From the NCBI GenBank assembly GCA_004552595.1, contig SFNX01000016.1, positions 1 through 36,713 on the forward strand: a stretch of 36,713 nt of DNA, written 5' to 3'. Numbering within the stretch: position 1 is the stretch's first letter; each line of letters opens with the position of its first letter. The notes beneath the pieces were generated by a model. The model made no database searches, was not told the origin of the DNA, and was given only the letters and a program-made list of their open reading frames with translations. Positions 8,279 through 17,385 of this stretch are shown piece by piece. The translations under genes were made by a program, and so were the position numbers. This stretch comes from Lachnospiraceae bacterium (GTDB lineage: Bacteria > Bacillota > Clostridia > Lachnospirales > Lachnospiraceae).

Positions 8279-9040
8279 TTACCTTCGATCCTTTTTGTAA
8301 TAACTTATTATACCGATAATACAGCTTATTACTGTATATATAATCCCCTGGCATATAATATACGGCACATTTCTCTGCGGATCCGCAATGTATGGAATAT
8401 GTCCAAAGCTCTGCGAAATGAGAATCTTTCTCACCATGACAAACACAGGAATCTCAAACGGCTCGGCAGCAAAGAACATGATAATTCTTGGAATTACCAA
8501 TGTTAAGGCAAAAAAGCAAATATAAGCTTTTTTCTTGCTCTCGAAAATAAACAAAAACATGAATCCAAATGAGACTCCGGCAATCCACAGCGGTACCGAA
8601 ATTAACATGTTCTGAACAAACAGCGAAATATCATATGCTGTAATGTCAGAATGGAATATGCGTGTTGTAATAAGAAGTACAACAAATGCAATAACCATGT
8701 AAACAAGCGATACTATAAGTCCTGAAAAAAACTCCGATAAATATACGCTTGTTCTTGACATGTTCCTGGTAACAGAATCCTTGATATGCGGATCAGGATA
8801 AGTCCCGTACACAAGGTCTGCAAAAAAGATCGTTGCAATATACGGAATTGGGAAGCACCACGTTGCAAATGCCAAAACATTTGACCCGAGTACTCCGTCA
8901 ATATTTGAACCGTAAATAAGTGTAAATGCCATGACGGCAAGATTGGCAATCAGACATATACCTACTACGCAAATGGCGAGTATTGCGGCCATCTTTGTCT
9001 TAAATGCCTTTTTTACTTCTCTAAAAATATACTTAACCAT
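8279..9040 (-). CDS. ABC-2-type membrane permease subunit, orphan
   Basis: A 253-residue integral membrane protein with about six hydrophobic segments. The cytoplasmic stretch DSVTRNMSRTSVYLSEFFSG between helices two and three matches the pattern of ABC-2 permeases (an Arg/Ser-rich coupling loop followed by a YLSEFFSG-like helix). No ABC ATPase gene is adjacent or elsewhere in the window, so the partner must be encoded elsewhere or the protein acts differently. TAGGAA lies upstream of the start, 20 bp after the guaB stop, and its own stop abuts the GGDEF-EAL start. ABC-2 membership is inferred from topology and loop pattern; no function is assigned. Confidence 0.7.
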   Translation of the reverse strand: MVKYIFREVKKAFKTKMAAILAICVVGICLIANLAVMAFTLIYGSNIDGVLGSNVLAFATWCFPIPYIATIFFADLVYGTYPDPHIKDSVTRNMSRTSVYLSEFFSGLIVSLVYMVIAFVVLLITTRIFHSDITAYDISLFVQNMLISVPLWIAGVSFGFMFLFIFESKKKAYICFFALTLVIPRIIMFFAAEPFEIPVFVMVRKILISQSFGHIPYIADPQRNVPYIICQGIIYTVISCIIGIISYYKKDRR

Positions 9041-9060
9041 CTAAAAATATTCCTAACAAA

Positions 9061-10515
9061 TTATTCATCCACACTATAGTTAGGTGCTTCCTTTGTAATG
9101 TGAATGTCATGTGGGTGGCTTTCCTTTAAAGCTGCTGCTGAAATCTTGACAAATTTGCCGTTTTCCTTAAGTTCTTCAATAGTATGGGCGCCACAGTATC
9201 CCATTCCGGAACGAATTCCGCCAATAAGCTGGAAAATAGTATCTTCTACTGAACCCTTATATGCAACTCGTCCTTCAACACCTTCAGGTACAAGCTTCTT
9301 AGCGTTTGTCTGGAAATATCTGTCTTTTGAACCGTTTTCCATAGCAGCAATAGAGCCCATGCCACGATAAACCTTGTACTTACGTCCCTGGAAAAGTTCG
9401 AACGTTCCCGGTGACTCATCACAGCCGGCAAAGATTGAACCCATCATACATACGTTAGCGCCTGCCGCTATAGCCTTAGTCATATCTCCGGAATACTTTA
9501 TACCACCATCAGCGATAATCGGAATGCCGTAATCTTTAGCAACTTCGTAGCAGTCCATAATTGCAGAAATCTGTGGAACACCAATACCTGCAACAATACG
9601 TGTCGTACAGATTGAACCCGGTCCGATACCTACCTTAACAGTATCTGCACCTGCCTCGATAAGTGCCTTTGTTGCCGCACCTGTAGCAACATTGCCTGCA
9701 ATAAGCTGAAGATCAGGATAAGCATCCTTAATCATATGAACGCACTTGATTACGTTAGCAGAATGACCGTGAGCAGAATCAAGAACTACAACGTCTACAT
9801 GAGCCTTAACCAAAGCCTCAACTCTTTCAAGTACGTTAGCTGTAATTCCCAGTGCCGCACCGCAGAGAAGTCTTCCATTATCGTCCTTTGCTGAAAGAGG
9901 ATACTTTATCTGCTTCTCAATATCCTTAATTGTAATAAGTCCCTTTAAGTTGAAATCGTCATCTACAATAGGAAGCTTTTCTTTTCTTGACTTTGCAAGT
10001 ATTGCCTTAGCTTCGTCAAGCGTAACGCCTTCCTTAGCTGTAACGAGGTTCTCACTTGTCATACACTCCCTGATCTTTTTAGTCATGTCTGTTTCAAACT
10101 TAAGATCACGGTTTGTAATAATTCCGACGAGCTTTCTTCCTTCTGTAATAGGTACACCCGAAATTCTGAACTTTGCCATCAAATCGTCTGCATCCTGTAA
10201 AGTATGCTCTGCCGTAAGTGAAAATGGATCTGTAATAACGCCATTTTCCGAACGCTTTACCTTGTCTACCTCCTCTGCCTGGGCTTCAATCGACATATTC
10301 TTATGAATAATACCGATACCGCCCTGTCTTGCCATCGCGATTGCCATGCGATGCTCAGTAACTGTATCCATTCCCGCTGACATCATAGGAATGTTAAGCT
10401 TGATTTTCTTAGTGAGCATTGTCGAAACATCGACCTGATTACCGACTACATCAGAGTAGCCCGGTACGAGAAGTACATCATCAAAGGTAATGCCTTCAGA
10501 AATGATCTGACCCAT
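9061..10515 (-). CDS. guaB: Inosine-5'-monophosphate dehydrogenase
   Basis: Oxidises IMP to XMP with NAD+, the first committed step of GMP synthesis. At 484 residues it is normal length. The TIM-barrel start TFDDVLLVPGYSDV and the substrate region are typical. Two CBS domains (about residues 93-205) interrupt the barrel. The active-site loop GIGPGSICTTRIVAG carries the catalytic cysteine at 303, and the flap region with GMGSIAAM and EGVEGRV follows. The start is supported by AAGGAG eight bases upstream. It lies 21 bp after the probable DUF6106 gene and 20 bp before the ABC-2-like permease, so it is part of the long minus-strand series. Confidence 0.97.
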   Translation of the reverse strand: MGQIISEGITFDDVLLVPGYSDVVGNQVDVSTMLTKKIKLNIPMMSAGMDTVTEHRMAIAMARQGGIGIIHKNMSIEAQAEEVDKVKRSENGVITDPFSLTAEHTLQDADDLMAKFRISGVPITEGRKLVGIITNRDLKFETDMTKKIRECMTSENLVTAKEGVTLDEAKAILAKSRKEKLPIVDDDFNLKGLITIKDIEKQIKYPLSAKDDNGRLLCGAALGITANVLERVEALVKAHVDVVVLDSAHGHSANVIKCVHMIKDAYPDLQLIAGNVATGAATKALIEAGADTVKVGIGPGSICTTRIVAGIGVPQISAIMDCYEVAKDYGIPIIADGGIKYSGDMTKAIAAGANVCMMGSIFAGCDESPGTFELFQGRKYKVYRGMGSIAAMENGSKDRYFQTNAKKLVPEGVEGRVAYKGSVEDTIFQLIGGIRSGMGYCGAHTIEELKENGKFVKISAAALKESHPHDIHITKEAPNYSVDE

Positions 10516-10536
10516 AATATTTCTCCTTTTCTCTAA

Positions 10537-10959
10537 TTAATATTCAAGTACTTTTCTAGGAAATAAGTTCTTTACCGCTGAAATAAATCTCTCATCCGGC
10601 TCAACATATACAAGCTCATCACCGTTCTCGCCATGATATACGATAACGTAAGGAGTTATACCTTCCTTATCGGAGCTAAAGTTTTTAACCTTTGTATTGT
10701 TGTTTCTATAGCGGTCAAGCTCATGTGAATTAAGCGGACACATGATTTCCATTTTATTTAAGTCATATGAAGCAAGTGATTTTCTCTTGCTTTTTGCAAT
10801 GATTTTATCTACAGACAATTCCTTATTAAGGAGAAGATATTCAAATTCATAATCAGGATTCGGTATTACAAATATACCAACAATACCTAGCAGGGTTCCC
10901 CCGATAAGAAAAAGCGTGCTTCCTGTGATAAATGTCAGGAAAAACAACATTATTGCCAA
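10537..10959 (-). CDS. Probable DUF6106-family membrane protein, possibly 5'-shortened
   Basis: A 140-residue protein of unknown function. Two hydrophobic segments come first (about residues 1-33). A cytosolic domain follows with EFEYLLLNKELSVDKIIAKS and RKSLASYDLNKMEIMCPL, the pattern I associate with DUF6106, a Clostridia family. The reading frame upstream stays open for 12 more codons to a TAG and contains no ATG or GTG, so the only standard start is TTG 10959, with GGAAG about 13 bases upstream. Family members, as I recall them, have a short polar N-terminal helix before the membrane segments; here that would overlap the end of the RidA gene. The N-terminus may therefore be missing or use an unusual start. 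Confidence 0.65.
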   Translation of the reverse strand: MAIMLFFLTFITGSTLFLIGGTLLGIVGIFVIPNPDYEFEYLLLNKELSVDKIIAKSKRKSLASYDLNKMEIMCPLNSHELDRYRNNNTKVKNFSSDKEGITPYVIVYHGENGDELVYVEPDERFISAVKNLFPRKVLEY

Positions 10960-10984
10960 TACATACGAAACTATCTTCCACTTT

Positions 10985-11443
10985 TCATTCTGCCTCTACG
11001 ATTGCTTCAACTTCAACAGTAGCATCAAGCGGAAGCTGATTGACCGAAACAGCCGACCTTGTATGTCTTCCGGCTTCGCCAAAAATATCAAATAAAAGCT
11101 CTGATGCGCCATTAGCAACTAAATGCTGTTTGTCAAATCCTGTCTTTGACGCAACAAAGCAAGTGATTTTCACTATCGACTTAACCTTATCAAGGTCTTT
11201 AAGGTGGGCTTTTAATGCGCTTACTACATTAATTGCGCAAAGTCTTGCTGCCTCCTTGGCTTCTTCAAGTGTTCTCTCTTCTCCGGCCTTGCCCGTGTAT
11301 TGCATAACGCCTTCCTTAACAGGAATCTGTCCCGATACAAATACAAGATTTCCAGTCTGCTTAGTAGGCACATACATTGCCTGCGGTGAAGCTGCTACAG
11401 GAAGTTCAATCCCAAGTTCTTTAATTCTGTTTTCGATATTCAT
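10985..11443 (-). CDS. RidA/YjgF-family protein
   Basis: A 152-residue member of the YjgF/YER057c/UK114 superfamily. RidA proper hydrolyses reactive enamine/imine intermediates of amino-acid metabolism; the longer members such as this one have less defined substrates. Visible motifs are LVFVSGQIPV near residue 33 and the C-terminal HTRSAVSVNQLPLDATVEVE, which carries the conserved arginine of the active pocket. The ribosome site AGGAGG lies eight bases before ATG. It is 12 bp downstream of mgtE. Confidence 0.85.
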   Translation of the reverse strand: MNIENRIKELGIELPVAASPQAMYVPTKQTGNLVFVSGQIPVKEGVMQYTGKAGEERTLEEAKEAARLCAINVVSALKAHLKDLDKVKSIVKITCFVASKTGFDKQHLVANGASELLFDIFGEAGRHTRSAVSVNQLPLDATVEVEAIVEAE

Positions 11444-11455
11444 ACTAAAATCCTC

Positions 11456-12796
11456 CTATATATTAAGAAGCTTTGTTGCAATTGCAAAATAAATCATAAG
11501 TGAAAGGGCGTCGACAATTGTCGTTATGAATGGGGACGCCATTACAGCAGGGTCAAATCCAAGTTTCTGTGCGAACATAGGAAGCGAACATCCGACAACT
11601 TTTGCAAAAATGACCGAAACTACAAGTGTGAGACACACAATAAGCGCTACTGTAATTCCAACGTTATCAATAATCATAATCTTTACAAAGTTCGCAGCTG
11701 CAAGAGTAATACCGCAAAGCACTGCAACTCTTATTTCCTTCCAGATTACCTTAAATATATCGGAAAATTCGATTTCATTAAGCGAAAGTCCACGGATAAT
11801 TGTAACCGAAGCCTGTCCGCCCGCATTACCGCCTGTATCCATAAGCATTGGAATAAAACTTGTCAGCACAACATATGTGCCGAGTGCATTCTCATAATGC
11901 GTAATGATTTTGCCTGTAACCGTAGCCGAAATCATGAGAAGTAAAAGCCACGGAATACGTTTTTTCCACGTCTCAAAAACAGTAGTTCTTGAGTAAGGCT
12001 TATCGGTAGGCACGATAGCGGCCATCTTTTCGATATCCTCTGTAGCCTCTTCTGTCATGATATCGATAATATCATCGACAGTTACGATTCCTACAAGTCT
12101 GTCTTCGTTGTCTACAACAGGCATTGTCGTAAAGTCGTATTTTGACATAAGCTTCGCAACTTCTTCCTGGTCGGTAAGAGTGTTAACGCTTATGATGTTG
12201 TCATTCATGAAATCTCCGATAATCTCATCTTCGTTATGAAGAAGAAGATACCTTAGTGCAACCGTACCGATAAGGTGACGCTCCTTATCAAGAACATATG
12301 CAATATTGATTGTTTCTTTGTCGACACCTGTTCTCCTGATTCTCTCGATTGCCTGTCCGACAGTGAGAGATGCTTTCAAATCCACAAATTCGACTGTCAT
12401 GATTGAACCTGCCGAATCGTCAGGGTATCTTAACAGGTGATTGATATCACGTCTCTGCTCAGATGAAACATTGGCAAGAAGCTTTTTAACTACTCCAGCA
12501 GGCATTTCTTCCATAAGGTCGGCAGCATCATCGGCCATAAGGTTATCTATGATGTTCGTTGCTTCCTTATCCGTAATAGATGTAATGATGCTCTGCTCAA
12601 CTTCGATAGGAAGATATGCAAAAACATCAGCTGCAATTGATTTAGGAAGGATTCTGAATACCTTAACCTGTTGCTGCACATCCTCGATTTCCTCGAGAAT
12701 TTGCGCTATATCTGCTTCGTTCCATTCCGAAAGTTCAGTTCGTACCGCACTATACTGTTTTTCCTGTATTAATGATAGTACTTCTTCTGTTGTCAT
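11456..12796 (-). CDS. mgtE: MgtE-type Mg2+ transporter
   Basis: A Mg2+-gated channel-like importer in the membrane, 446 residues. The N-terminal helical MgtE_N domain (about 1-125) contains LMADDAADLMEEMP. Paired CBS domains (about 125-255) act as the Mg2+ sensor, with the second carrying VDDIIDIMTEEATEDI. Five membrane helices follow from about 280, with the pore-region signature MLMDTGGNAGGQAS. The start has AAGGAGG six bases upstream. The gene follows the penicillin-binding protein after 32 bp, leaving no room for an M-box riboswitch, so control is presumably at the protein level or by the operon promoter. Confidence 0.94.
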   Translation of the reverse strand: MTTEEVLSLIQEKQYSAVRTELSEWNEADIAQILEEIEDVQQQVKVFRILPKSIAADVFAYLPIEVEQSIITSITDKEATNIIDNLMADDAADLMEEMPAGVVKKLLANVSSEQRRDINHLLRYPDDSAGSIMTVEFVDLKASLTVGQAIERIRRTGVDKETINIAYVLDKERHLIGTVALRYLLLHNEDEIIGDFMNDNIISVNTLTDQEEVAKLMSKYDFTTMPVVDNEDRLVGIVTVDDIIDIMTEEATEDIEKMAAIVPTDKPYSRTTVFETWKKRIPWLLLLMISATVTGKIITHYENALGTYVVLTSFIPMLMDTGGNAGGQASVTIIRGLSLNEIEFSDIFKVIWKEIRVAVLCGITLAAANFVKIMIIDNVGITVALIVCLTLVVSVIFAKVVGCSLPMFAQKLGFDPAVMASPFITTIVDALSLMIYFAIATKLLNI

Positions 12797-12828
12797 AATG
12801 ACCTCCTTTCAAATAGAACCATGATTAC

Positions 12829-15558
12829 TTACTGACCCATAATCTGATTTGCGGCATTTAACAGATTCGGATCAATCTGCGGTGCCGTATCATTGCCGCC
12901 AAGTCCCAAAGCATTAAGTGTCTGCTCTGCTGCCGCTGCCGCCTGAGCTTCAGCTGCAAGCGTTGCCTGTGCCTGTGCCGCCTGCTTGTACTGTTCAGCA
13001 TTTTCTGTCTGATCCGTAACATCCTCTGATGAAAACATCGGATTTCCGTCCTGATAGCTGTGTATACAATATCCGCCAAACGGGTTAACCATTCCTGTTG
13101 TAAGATACGGGCATGTGGCGGTTGCCATTTTACCGGTCTCTGAACACATCTGACCAAGTACAAGATTTCCTGCCACCGCTTCACCATTAATCATTCCCTC
13201 AAGTAATATGTCATGTCCGGGGCAAAGGTCAGTCGGCACTGAATCCTTATCCATAATTTCTGTTCTTGTCTGCGTACAGAAAACATTTGGTGCTTTTCCG
13301 GTGATGGCACATACTGTTGCCGAAACTACTCCTTCAGGTCTTATGAAATCCTTGTATTCAAGGTTTTCATGGATACGTCCCATAATTGCTTTCCAAAGAT
13401 ACTTGGCTGTATTAGTCTCTCCTGAAACCATGTGGACGTTATTATCATATCCTGCCCATGTTGAGCATGCATAATATGGTGTATATCCTGAGAACCATAC
13501 ATCAACATTACTCGTTGTTGTACCTGTCTTACCGGCAATCGCCATATTGCCGAAATTAACCTTAGCACCTGTACCTTTTGTAACTACGTCCTGCATTGCC
13601 GATGTAAGGCAGTAAGCATTTGATGCTTTCATAAACTGTCTTGACTTAACGGTATTGTCAATAAGTGTCTGTCCGTCATGGTCAACAATTGTAGTATAGA
13701 AACGAGGCTTGTTGTATACGCCGCCGTTCTGGATACCTGCAAATGCAGCCGTTAACTCAATATTTGTAACACCGTCCGTAAGTCCGCCAAGTGCTAATGA
13801 CTGTGTAATATCAGAAGAAACACTTCCGTCCCACTCTGTTCTCTTTTCTACAAGAGTAGTAAAGCCCATGTTAAGAAGCATATCAAAGCCGACTCTTGGC
13901 GTAATATCTGTAAGTGCCTTAACAGTTACGATGTTAAGAGACTGTTCAATTCCGTATCTGTATGTACAAATACCTCTGTACGCGTCGCCGTACCAGTTTT
14001 TAACGGGACGACCGTTAGCATAATTGTATGGGGCATCAAGCTGTGTTGAGGCAAGTGTGTACTGTCCTGTCTCAAGTGCAGGCGCATATGCCGCAAGCAC
14101 TTTAAAGCATGAACCCGGCTGACGCTTTGTATCTGATGCTCTGTTAAGAGTAAGCGAAGCTTCCTTTGTACCTCTTCCGCCGACTATCGCAAGTACATCA
14201 CCATTTGACGGATCTATTATTGATACAGAAGACTGAGGCTGAGGAGTTAATGAAATATTTTCTGCAACAAACTCCCATCCCGGACCCTTAACTGCATTTT
14301 TATAAGTTTCAATGTCTTCCATTGCTTCTTCTTTGCTGCCATAAATCGAATTAAACTTGCTTGATCTGTTCTCTTTAAAGTAGCTTTCGAAGTTCTGTGT
14401 TGAGAAGTTCTTAGTTTCGCCCTTCTCATCTTCAAATGTCACCTGATACTTTAAGTACCATTTTACGTTTTCAGGATAATGCTCAGGGTTTTCAACTTCC
14501 TCATCACAGATTTTCTGGATTTTAGGATCCTGAGTAGTAAAAATCTGAAGACCTCCACTGTATAAAGTGTTGTAGGCCTGTGTCGGAGAATATCCAAGCT
14601 GTTCTTGCATATCCTTCATAATCTGGTCTACAAGTTCATCAACAAAGTATGAATAAATCGTATTCTTCTCGGTCTGTTCATCGACCTTCTGAATTCTTTC
14701 ATACACAGGATCTGCCAATGCTTCCTGATACTCTGCATCAGAGATATACCCCTGCTGGTTCATCTTCTTAAGAACTTCCTCACGTCTGATCGCGTTATTC
14801 TCAGGATGTGAAATCGGGTTCCACTTGGAAGGGTTCTGCGTAATACATGCAATAACCGCACTCTCTGAAATATTAAGGTCAGAACACGGCTTACCGAAAT
14901 ATCTTAAAGATGCTGCCTGAACACCGAGTGTTCCCTGTCCTAAGTTGATAGTATTTAAATAGTTCTCAAGTATTTTGTCCTTATCAAGTGTTTTCTCAAG
15001 CTGGACAGCGCAATACTGCTCCTGGAATTTTCTCTTGAATTTATCAAGTACCGATGATTCCTCCGTCCACGTGATGAACACGTTATTCTTAAGAAGCTGC
15101 TGTGTAATTGTCGATGCACCCTGTGATAAATCTCCGCTTGTAAGTGCTTTAATTCCGGCTCTCATGATACCCTGGATATCAATACCGTTATGGTCATAAA
15201 ATCGCTCATCCTCAATCGCGATAAACGCATGCTGCATATGCAAAGGTATTTTATCGAGCGTAACATACACACGGTTAGAGTTCTCAGCAACAAGCTTCGT
15301 TATCTGGTTGCCCTCTCTGTCATAAACTGTCGTCGAATAGCCGGCAGGTGTAACATCAACGTTAGAGATGTCAGGTGCCGTTGCAATAACACCCATAAAC
15401 ACACCGGTTCCGGCACACGCTCCGCATATACCTGCAAGGCATACAAAGAACACTAAAAGCTCAAAAAATGAAACTCCGAAAAGCTTTCCGACCTTAGTCG
15501 TGAAAGAACCTACCGAACGATATCGTTTTCTAATTGAATGTTTGCTAAAATAATTCAT
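12829..15558 (-). CDS. Class A penicillin-binding protein (PBP1A type)
   Basis: A bifunctional peptidoglycan synthase, 909 residues. A short cytoplasmic tail and one membrane anchor (about residues 30-58) come first. The GT51 glycosyltransferase domain follows with AIEDERFYDHNGID (catalytic Glu 116) and QGASTITQQLLKN. The transpeptidase domain has SCFK (Ser 483, Lys 486), SLN (540-542) and KTG (677-679). A region around residues 735-825 with several Cys and Gly residues precedes a low-complexity Ala/Gln-rich tail (about 850-880) and an Asn-rich end. The start has AAGG nine bases upstream. A strong promoter lies just upstream, making this the likely first gene of the long minus-strand series. 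Confidence 0.95.
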   Translation of the reverse strand: MNYFSKHSIRKRYRSVGSFTTKVGKLFGVSFFELLVFFVCLAGICGACAGTGVFMGVIATAPDISNVDVTPAGYSTTVYDREGNQITKLVAENSNRVYVTLDKIPLHMQHAFIAIEDERFYDHNGIDIQGIMRAGIKALTSGDLSQGASTITQQLLKNNVFITWTEESSVLDKFKRKFQEQYCAVQLEKTLDKDKILENYLNTINLGQGTLGVQAASLRYFGKPCSDLNISESAVIACITQNPSKWNPISHPENNAIRREEVLKKMNQQGYISDAEYQEALADPVYERIQKVDEQTEKNTIYSYFVDELVDQIMKDMQEQLGYSPTQAYNTLYSGGLQIFTTQDPKIQKICDEEVENPEHYPENVKWYLKYQVTFEDEKGETKNFSTQNFESYFKENRSSKFNSIYGSKEEAMEDIETYKNAVKGPGWEFVAENISLTPQPQSSVSIIDPSNGDVLAIVGGRGTKEASLTLNRASDTKRQPGSCFKVLAAYAPALETGQYTLASTQLDAPYNYANGRPVKNWYGDAYRGICTYRYGIEQSLNIVTVKALTDITPRVGFDMLLNMGFTTLVEKRTEWDGSVSSDITQSLALGGLTDGVTNIELTAAFAGIQNGGVYNKPRFYTTIVDHDGQTLIDNTVKSRQFMKASNAYCLTSAMQDVVTKGTGAKVNFGNMAIAGKTGTTTSNVDVWFSGYTPYYACSTWAGYDNNVHMVSGETNTAKYLWKAIMGRIHENLEYKDFIRPEGVVSATVCAITGKAPNVFCTQTRTEIMDKDSVPTDLCPGHDILLEGMINGEAVAGNLVLGQMCSETGKMATATCPYLTTGMVNPFGGYCIHSYQDGNPMFSSEDVTDQTENAEQYKQAAQAQATLAAEAQAAAAAEQTLNALGLGGNDTAPQIDPNLLNAANQIMGQ

Positions 15559-15615
15559 AAATCAATGCCTTTTATATAAAAAAATATAGTCATCCACAGT
15601 AAACCTAATTTAATA

Positions 15616-15644
15616 ATTATAGCAAATTACTGGCAAAATGTCAC
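15616..15644 (-). promoter_or_regulatory. Sigma-A-type promoter for the penicillin-binding-protein operon
   Basis: Reading the minus strand, GTGACA (15639-15644) and TATAAT (15616-15621) are 17 bp apart, with an extended -10 (TGCTATAAT). The predicted start near 15609 gives a leader of about 50 bases. Confidence 0.75.
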
Positions 15645-15651
15645 AAGTTTT

Positions 15652-15660
15652 TGTTACAAT
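15652..15660 (+). promoter_or_regulatory. Extended -10 promoter for yigZ
   Basis: TGTTACAAT reads as an extended -10 element on the plus strand. No good -35 is visible. The predicted start near 15667 would leave only about six bases before the first ATG (15673), favouring the second ATG at 15694. Confidence 0.5.
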
Positions 15661-15693
15661 AAATCATAAGAAATGCACAACGAGGTAAGCATA

Positions 15694-16344
15694 ATGCCTA
15701 AAAGTATTTACTCCGGCGGTTCCTTTGAATTAGAAGAGAAAAAGTCAAGATTTATCGCTCACATTGAGCCTATCACTACTGAAGATGAGGCGACAAATTT
15801 TATACAGACGATGAAAAAGCAGTATTATGATGCAAGACATAACTGCTACGCTTTTGTAATAGGTGATAACAGTGAGATTGTAAGAAGCTCCGATGACGGC
15901 GAGCCATCAGGTACTGCAGGACGTCCTATTCTTGAAGTGCTGACCGCAGAAGGCGTTACAAATGCAGTATGTGTTGTAACAAGATACTTTGGCGGAACCC
16001 TTCTTGGAACCGGCGGACTTGTAAGAGCATATCAGGGTGCAACTAAAGGCGCGTTGAATAACAGTGTTATTATTGAGAAAAAAGAAGGAATTAAATTTAG
16101 TGTTTCATGCGATTATACTGATGTAGGAAAGCTTCAATATCATTTTTCAAGTAAAGACATACGTGTCCTTTCGTCCGATTACGGTGCTTGTGTTTCATTT
16201 AATATAGTCGTGGAATCTGACAGCTTTGAAGCAATTAAAAAAGACCTTACCGAATTAACCTCCGGCAGGGCCTTAATAAAAATAATCGAAAAATGCATGT
16301 TCGCTGATGCTGATAAAGACGTTTTAGTATATCCTAAGGATTAA
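15694..16344 (+). CDS. yigZ: YigZ/IMPACT-family protein
   Basis: A 216-residue protein with the UPF0029 fold at the N-terminus and a DUF1949-type C-terminal domain (from about residue 135). The family signature runs from ARHNCYAFVIGD through SSDDGEPSGTAGRPILEVL and VVTRYFGGTLLGTGGLVRAY. The family is widespread; eukaryotic IMPACT binds the translation regulator GCN1, but the bacterial role is not settled. An in-frame ATG lies at 15673, but GAGG is eight bases before ATG 15694, so I use the latter. It is the only plus-strand gene in the left half and converges on the receiver-like gene with 14 bp between stops and no terminator. Confidence 0.9.
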   Translation: MPKSIYSGGSFELEEKKSRFIAHIEPITTEDEATNFIQTMKKQYYDARHNCYAFVIGDNSEIVRSSDDGEPSGTAGRPILEVLTAEGVTNAVCVVTRYFGGTLLGTGGLVRAYQGATKGALNNSVIIEKKEGIKFSVSCDYTDVGKLQYHFSSKDIRVLSSDYGACVSFNIVVESDSFEAIKKDLTELTSGRALIKIIEKCMFADADKDVLVYPKD

Positions 16345-16358
16345 GAACAATTTGCATT

Positions 16359-17381
16359 TTATCTTGCATCTTTTGCAACGAGGAAATTACAGTAAAATGT
16401 TGTAATTTTGCCTTCATTTCTTGTGCGAACGTCTGAGCTTAACTCTTTAATTATGCCATTGACATACTCATAATATTCCTTGAACGTATCACCGTCTTTT
16501 GAACTGATGCTGCCTAAAGTCTCAATTTCAATGACAAACTCCGCTTCCTTAGTCGTAATAAAATGTGAGGACACATTTATGGAAAAGTCACTGTAAAACT
16601 GAGCATAAAGCCTTGCAATCATGTAAATCGTAAATCTGATATTCTGCGCATACACGCGCGACTGACCGGCAAAAAGGCAGCTTTCAATGACCGAGGTGCT
16701 TATGCCGTCTGCAAGTGCTTTAAGCTCCTCAATGTCTTTTCGGATATTATCCTCGAATTTATCAATATCAAAAGAGCCTGTTGTTTGCATCTTAAGAATC
16801 GTTACGTAAATATCTTTAATAAATTCAAGCTTTTCTTTATCAGGTTCTTCGTCTCGTTCTGCAAGTGCTTTTACAAAGCAATCCGTAAGCTTAATGAATT
16901 TCGAATAGCTGCTCTGCTGCTTTTTAAGCGTGTTTTTAAGTGATTCTACCGTATTTTTAAGCTCATTCGTTTCGGAGCTTATCTGCTCTTCTCTGATGTT
17001 AATCTGTTCATTGATGATTGCAATCTCAATTGACTCTTTTACTTCCTCAATAATTTCATTAACATCCCACGGAGCTACATAGATTTTGTGGACCCGGTGT
17101 CTGTTTGAAAGCTTCGTAATCATAAGCGGGTCTACAACGTCGACGCATACATTAATGATAATCTGCGGAGATATCGCCCTTATTCTGTCGACAAGCTTTC
17201 TAAAACGCATGTCCGGTATATTAATGTCAAGCAAAAGAAGAAGCACCTTCTCCTTAGAGATTATTTCAAGTGCTTCTTCTCCTGACTTAACAATCAGCAT
17301 TTCAATTTCCTGTTTCAAAAACTCTTCCTGAAATGAAGCTGCTATTTTTTCATTTGTCTGTAAATAGACGATTTTATTCAT
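16359..17381 (-). CDS. Degenerate receiver-domain protein with uncharacterised C-terminal domain
   Basis: A 340-residue protein. Residues 1-120 have the layout of a response-regulator receiver: the phosphorylatable-type Asp is kept at position 52 (LLLDINIPDM). The acidic pair after strand one is replaced (YLQTNEK), the strand-four Ser/Thr is absent (INVCVDV), and the strand-five Lys is Ala 103 (VAPWD). Residues about 122-165 are a predicted coiled coil. The last 175 residues show a helical stretch then strands (FSINVSSHF, AEFVIEIETLGS, KITTFYCNFLV). I do not recognise this domain; a vestigial kinase or ATPase fold is possible. There is no DNA-binding domain. The start lies four bases after the htpG stop, with a weak AAGAA ribosome site, so it should be made together with HtpG. 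Confidence 0.75.
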   Translation of the reverse strand: MNKIVYLQTNEKIAASFQEEFLKQEIEMLIVKSGEEALEIISKEKVLLLLLDINIPDMRFRKLVDRIRAISPQIIINVCVDVVDPLMITKLSNRHRVHKIYVAPWDVNEIIEEVKESIEIAIINEQINIREEQISSETNELKNTVESLKNTLKKQQSSYSKFIKLTDCFVKALAERDEEPDKEKLEFIKDIYVTILKMQTTGSFDIDKFEDNIRKDIEELKALADGISTSVIESCLFAGQSRVYAQNIRFTIYMIARLYAQFYSDFSINVSSHFITTKEAEFVIEIETLGSISSKDGDTFKEYYEYVNGIIKELSSDVRTRNEGKITTFYCNFLVAKDAR

Positions 17382-17385
17382 ATGA

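Noticed and set aside
12797..12828. M-box magnesium riboswitch before mgtE
   Set aside because: Only 32 bp separate it from the upstream gene, leaving no space for the aptamer.
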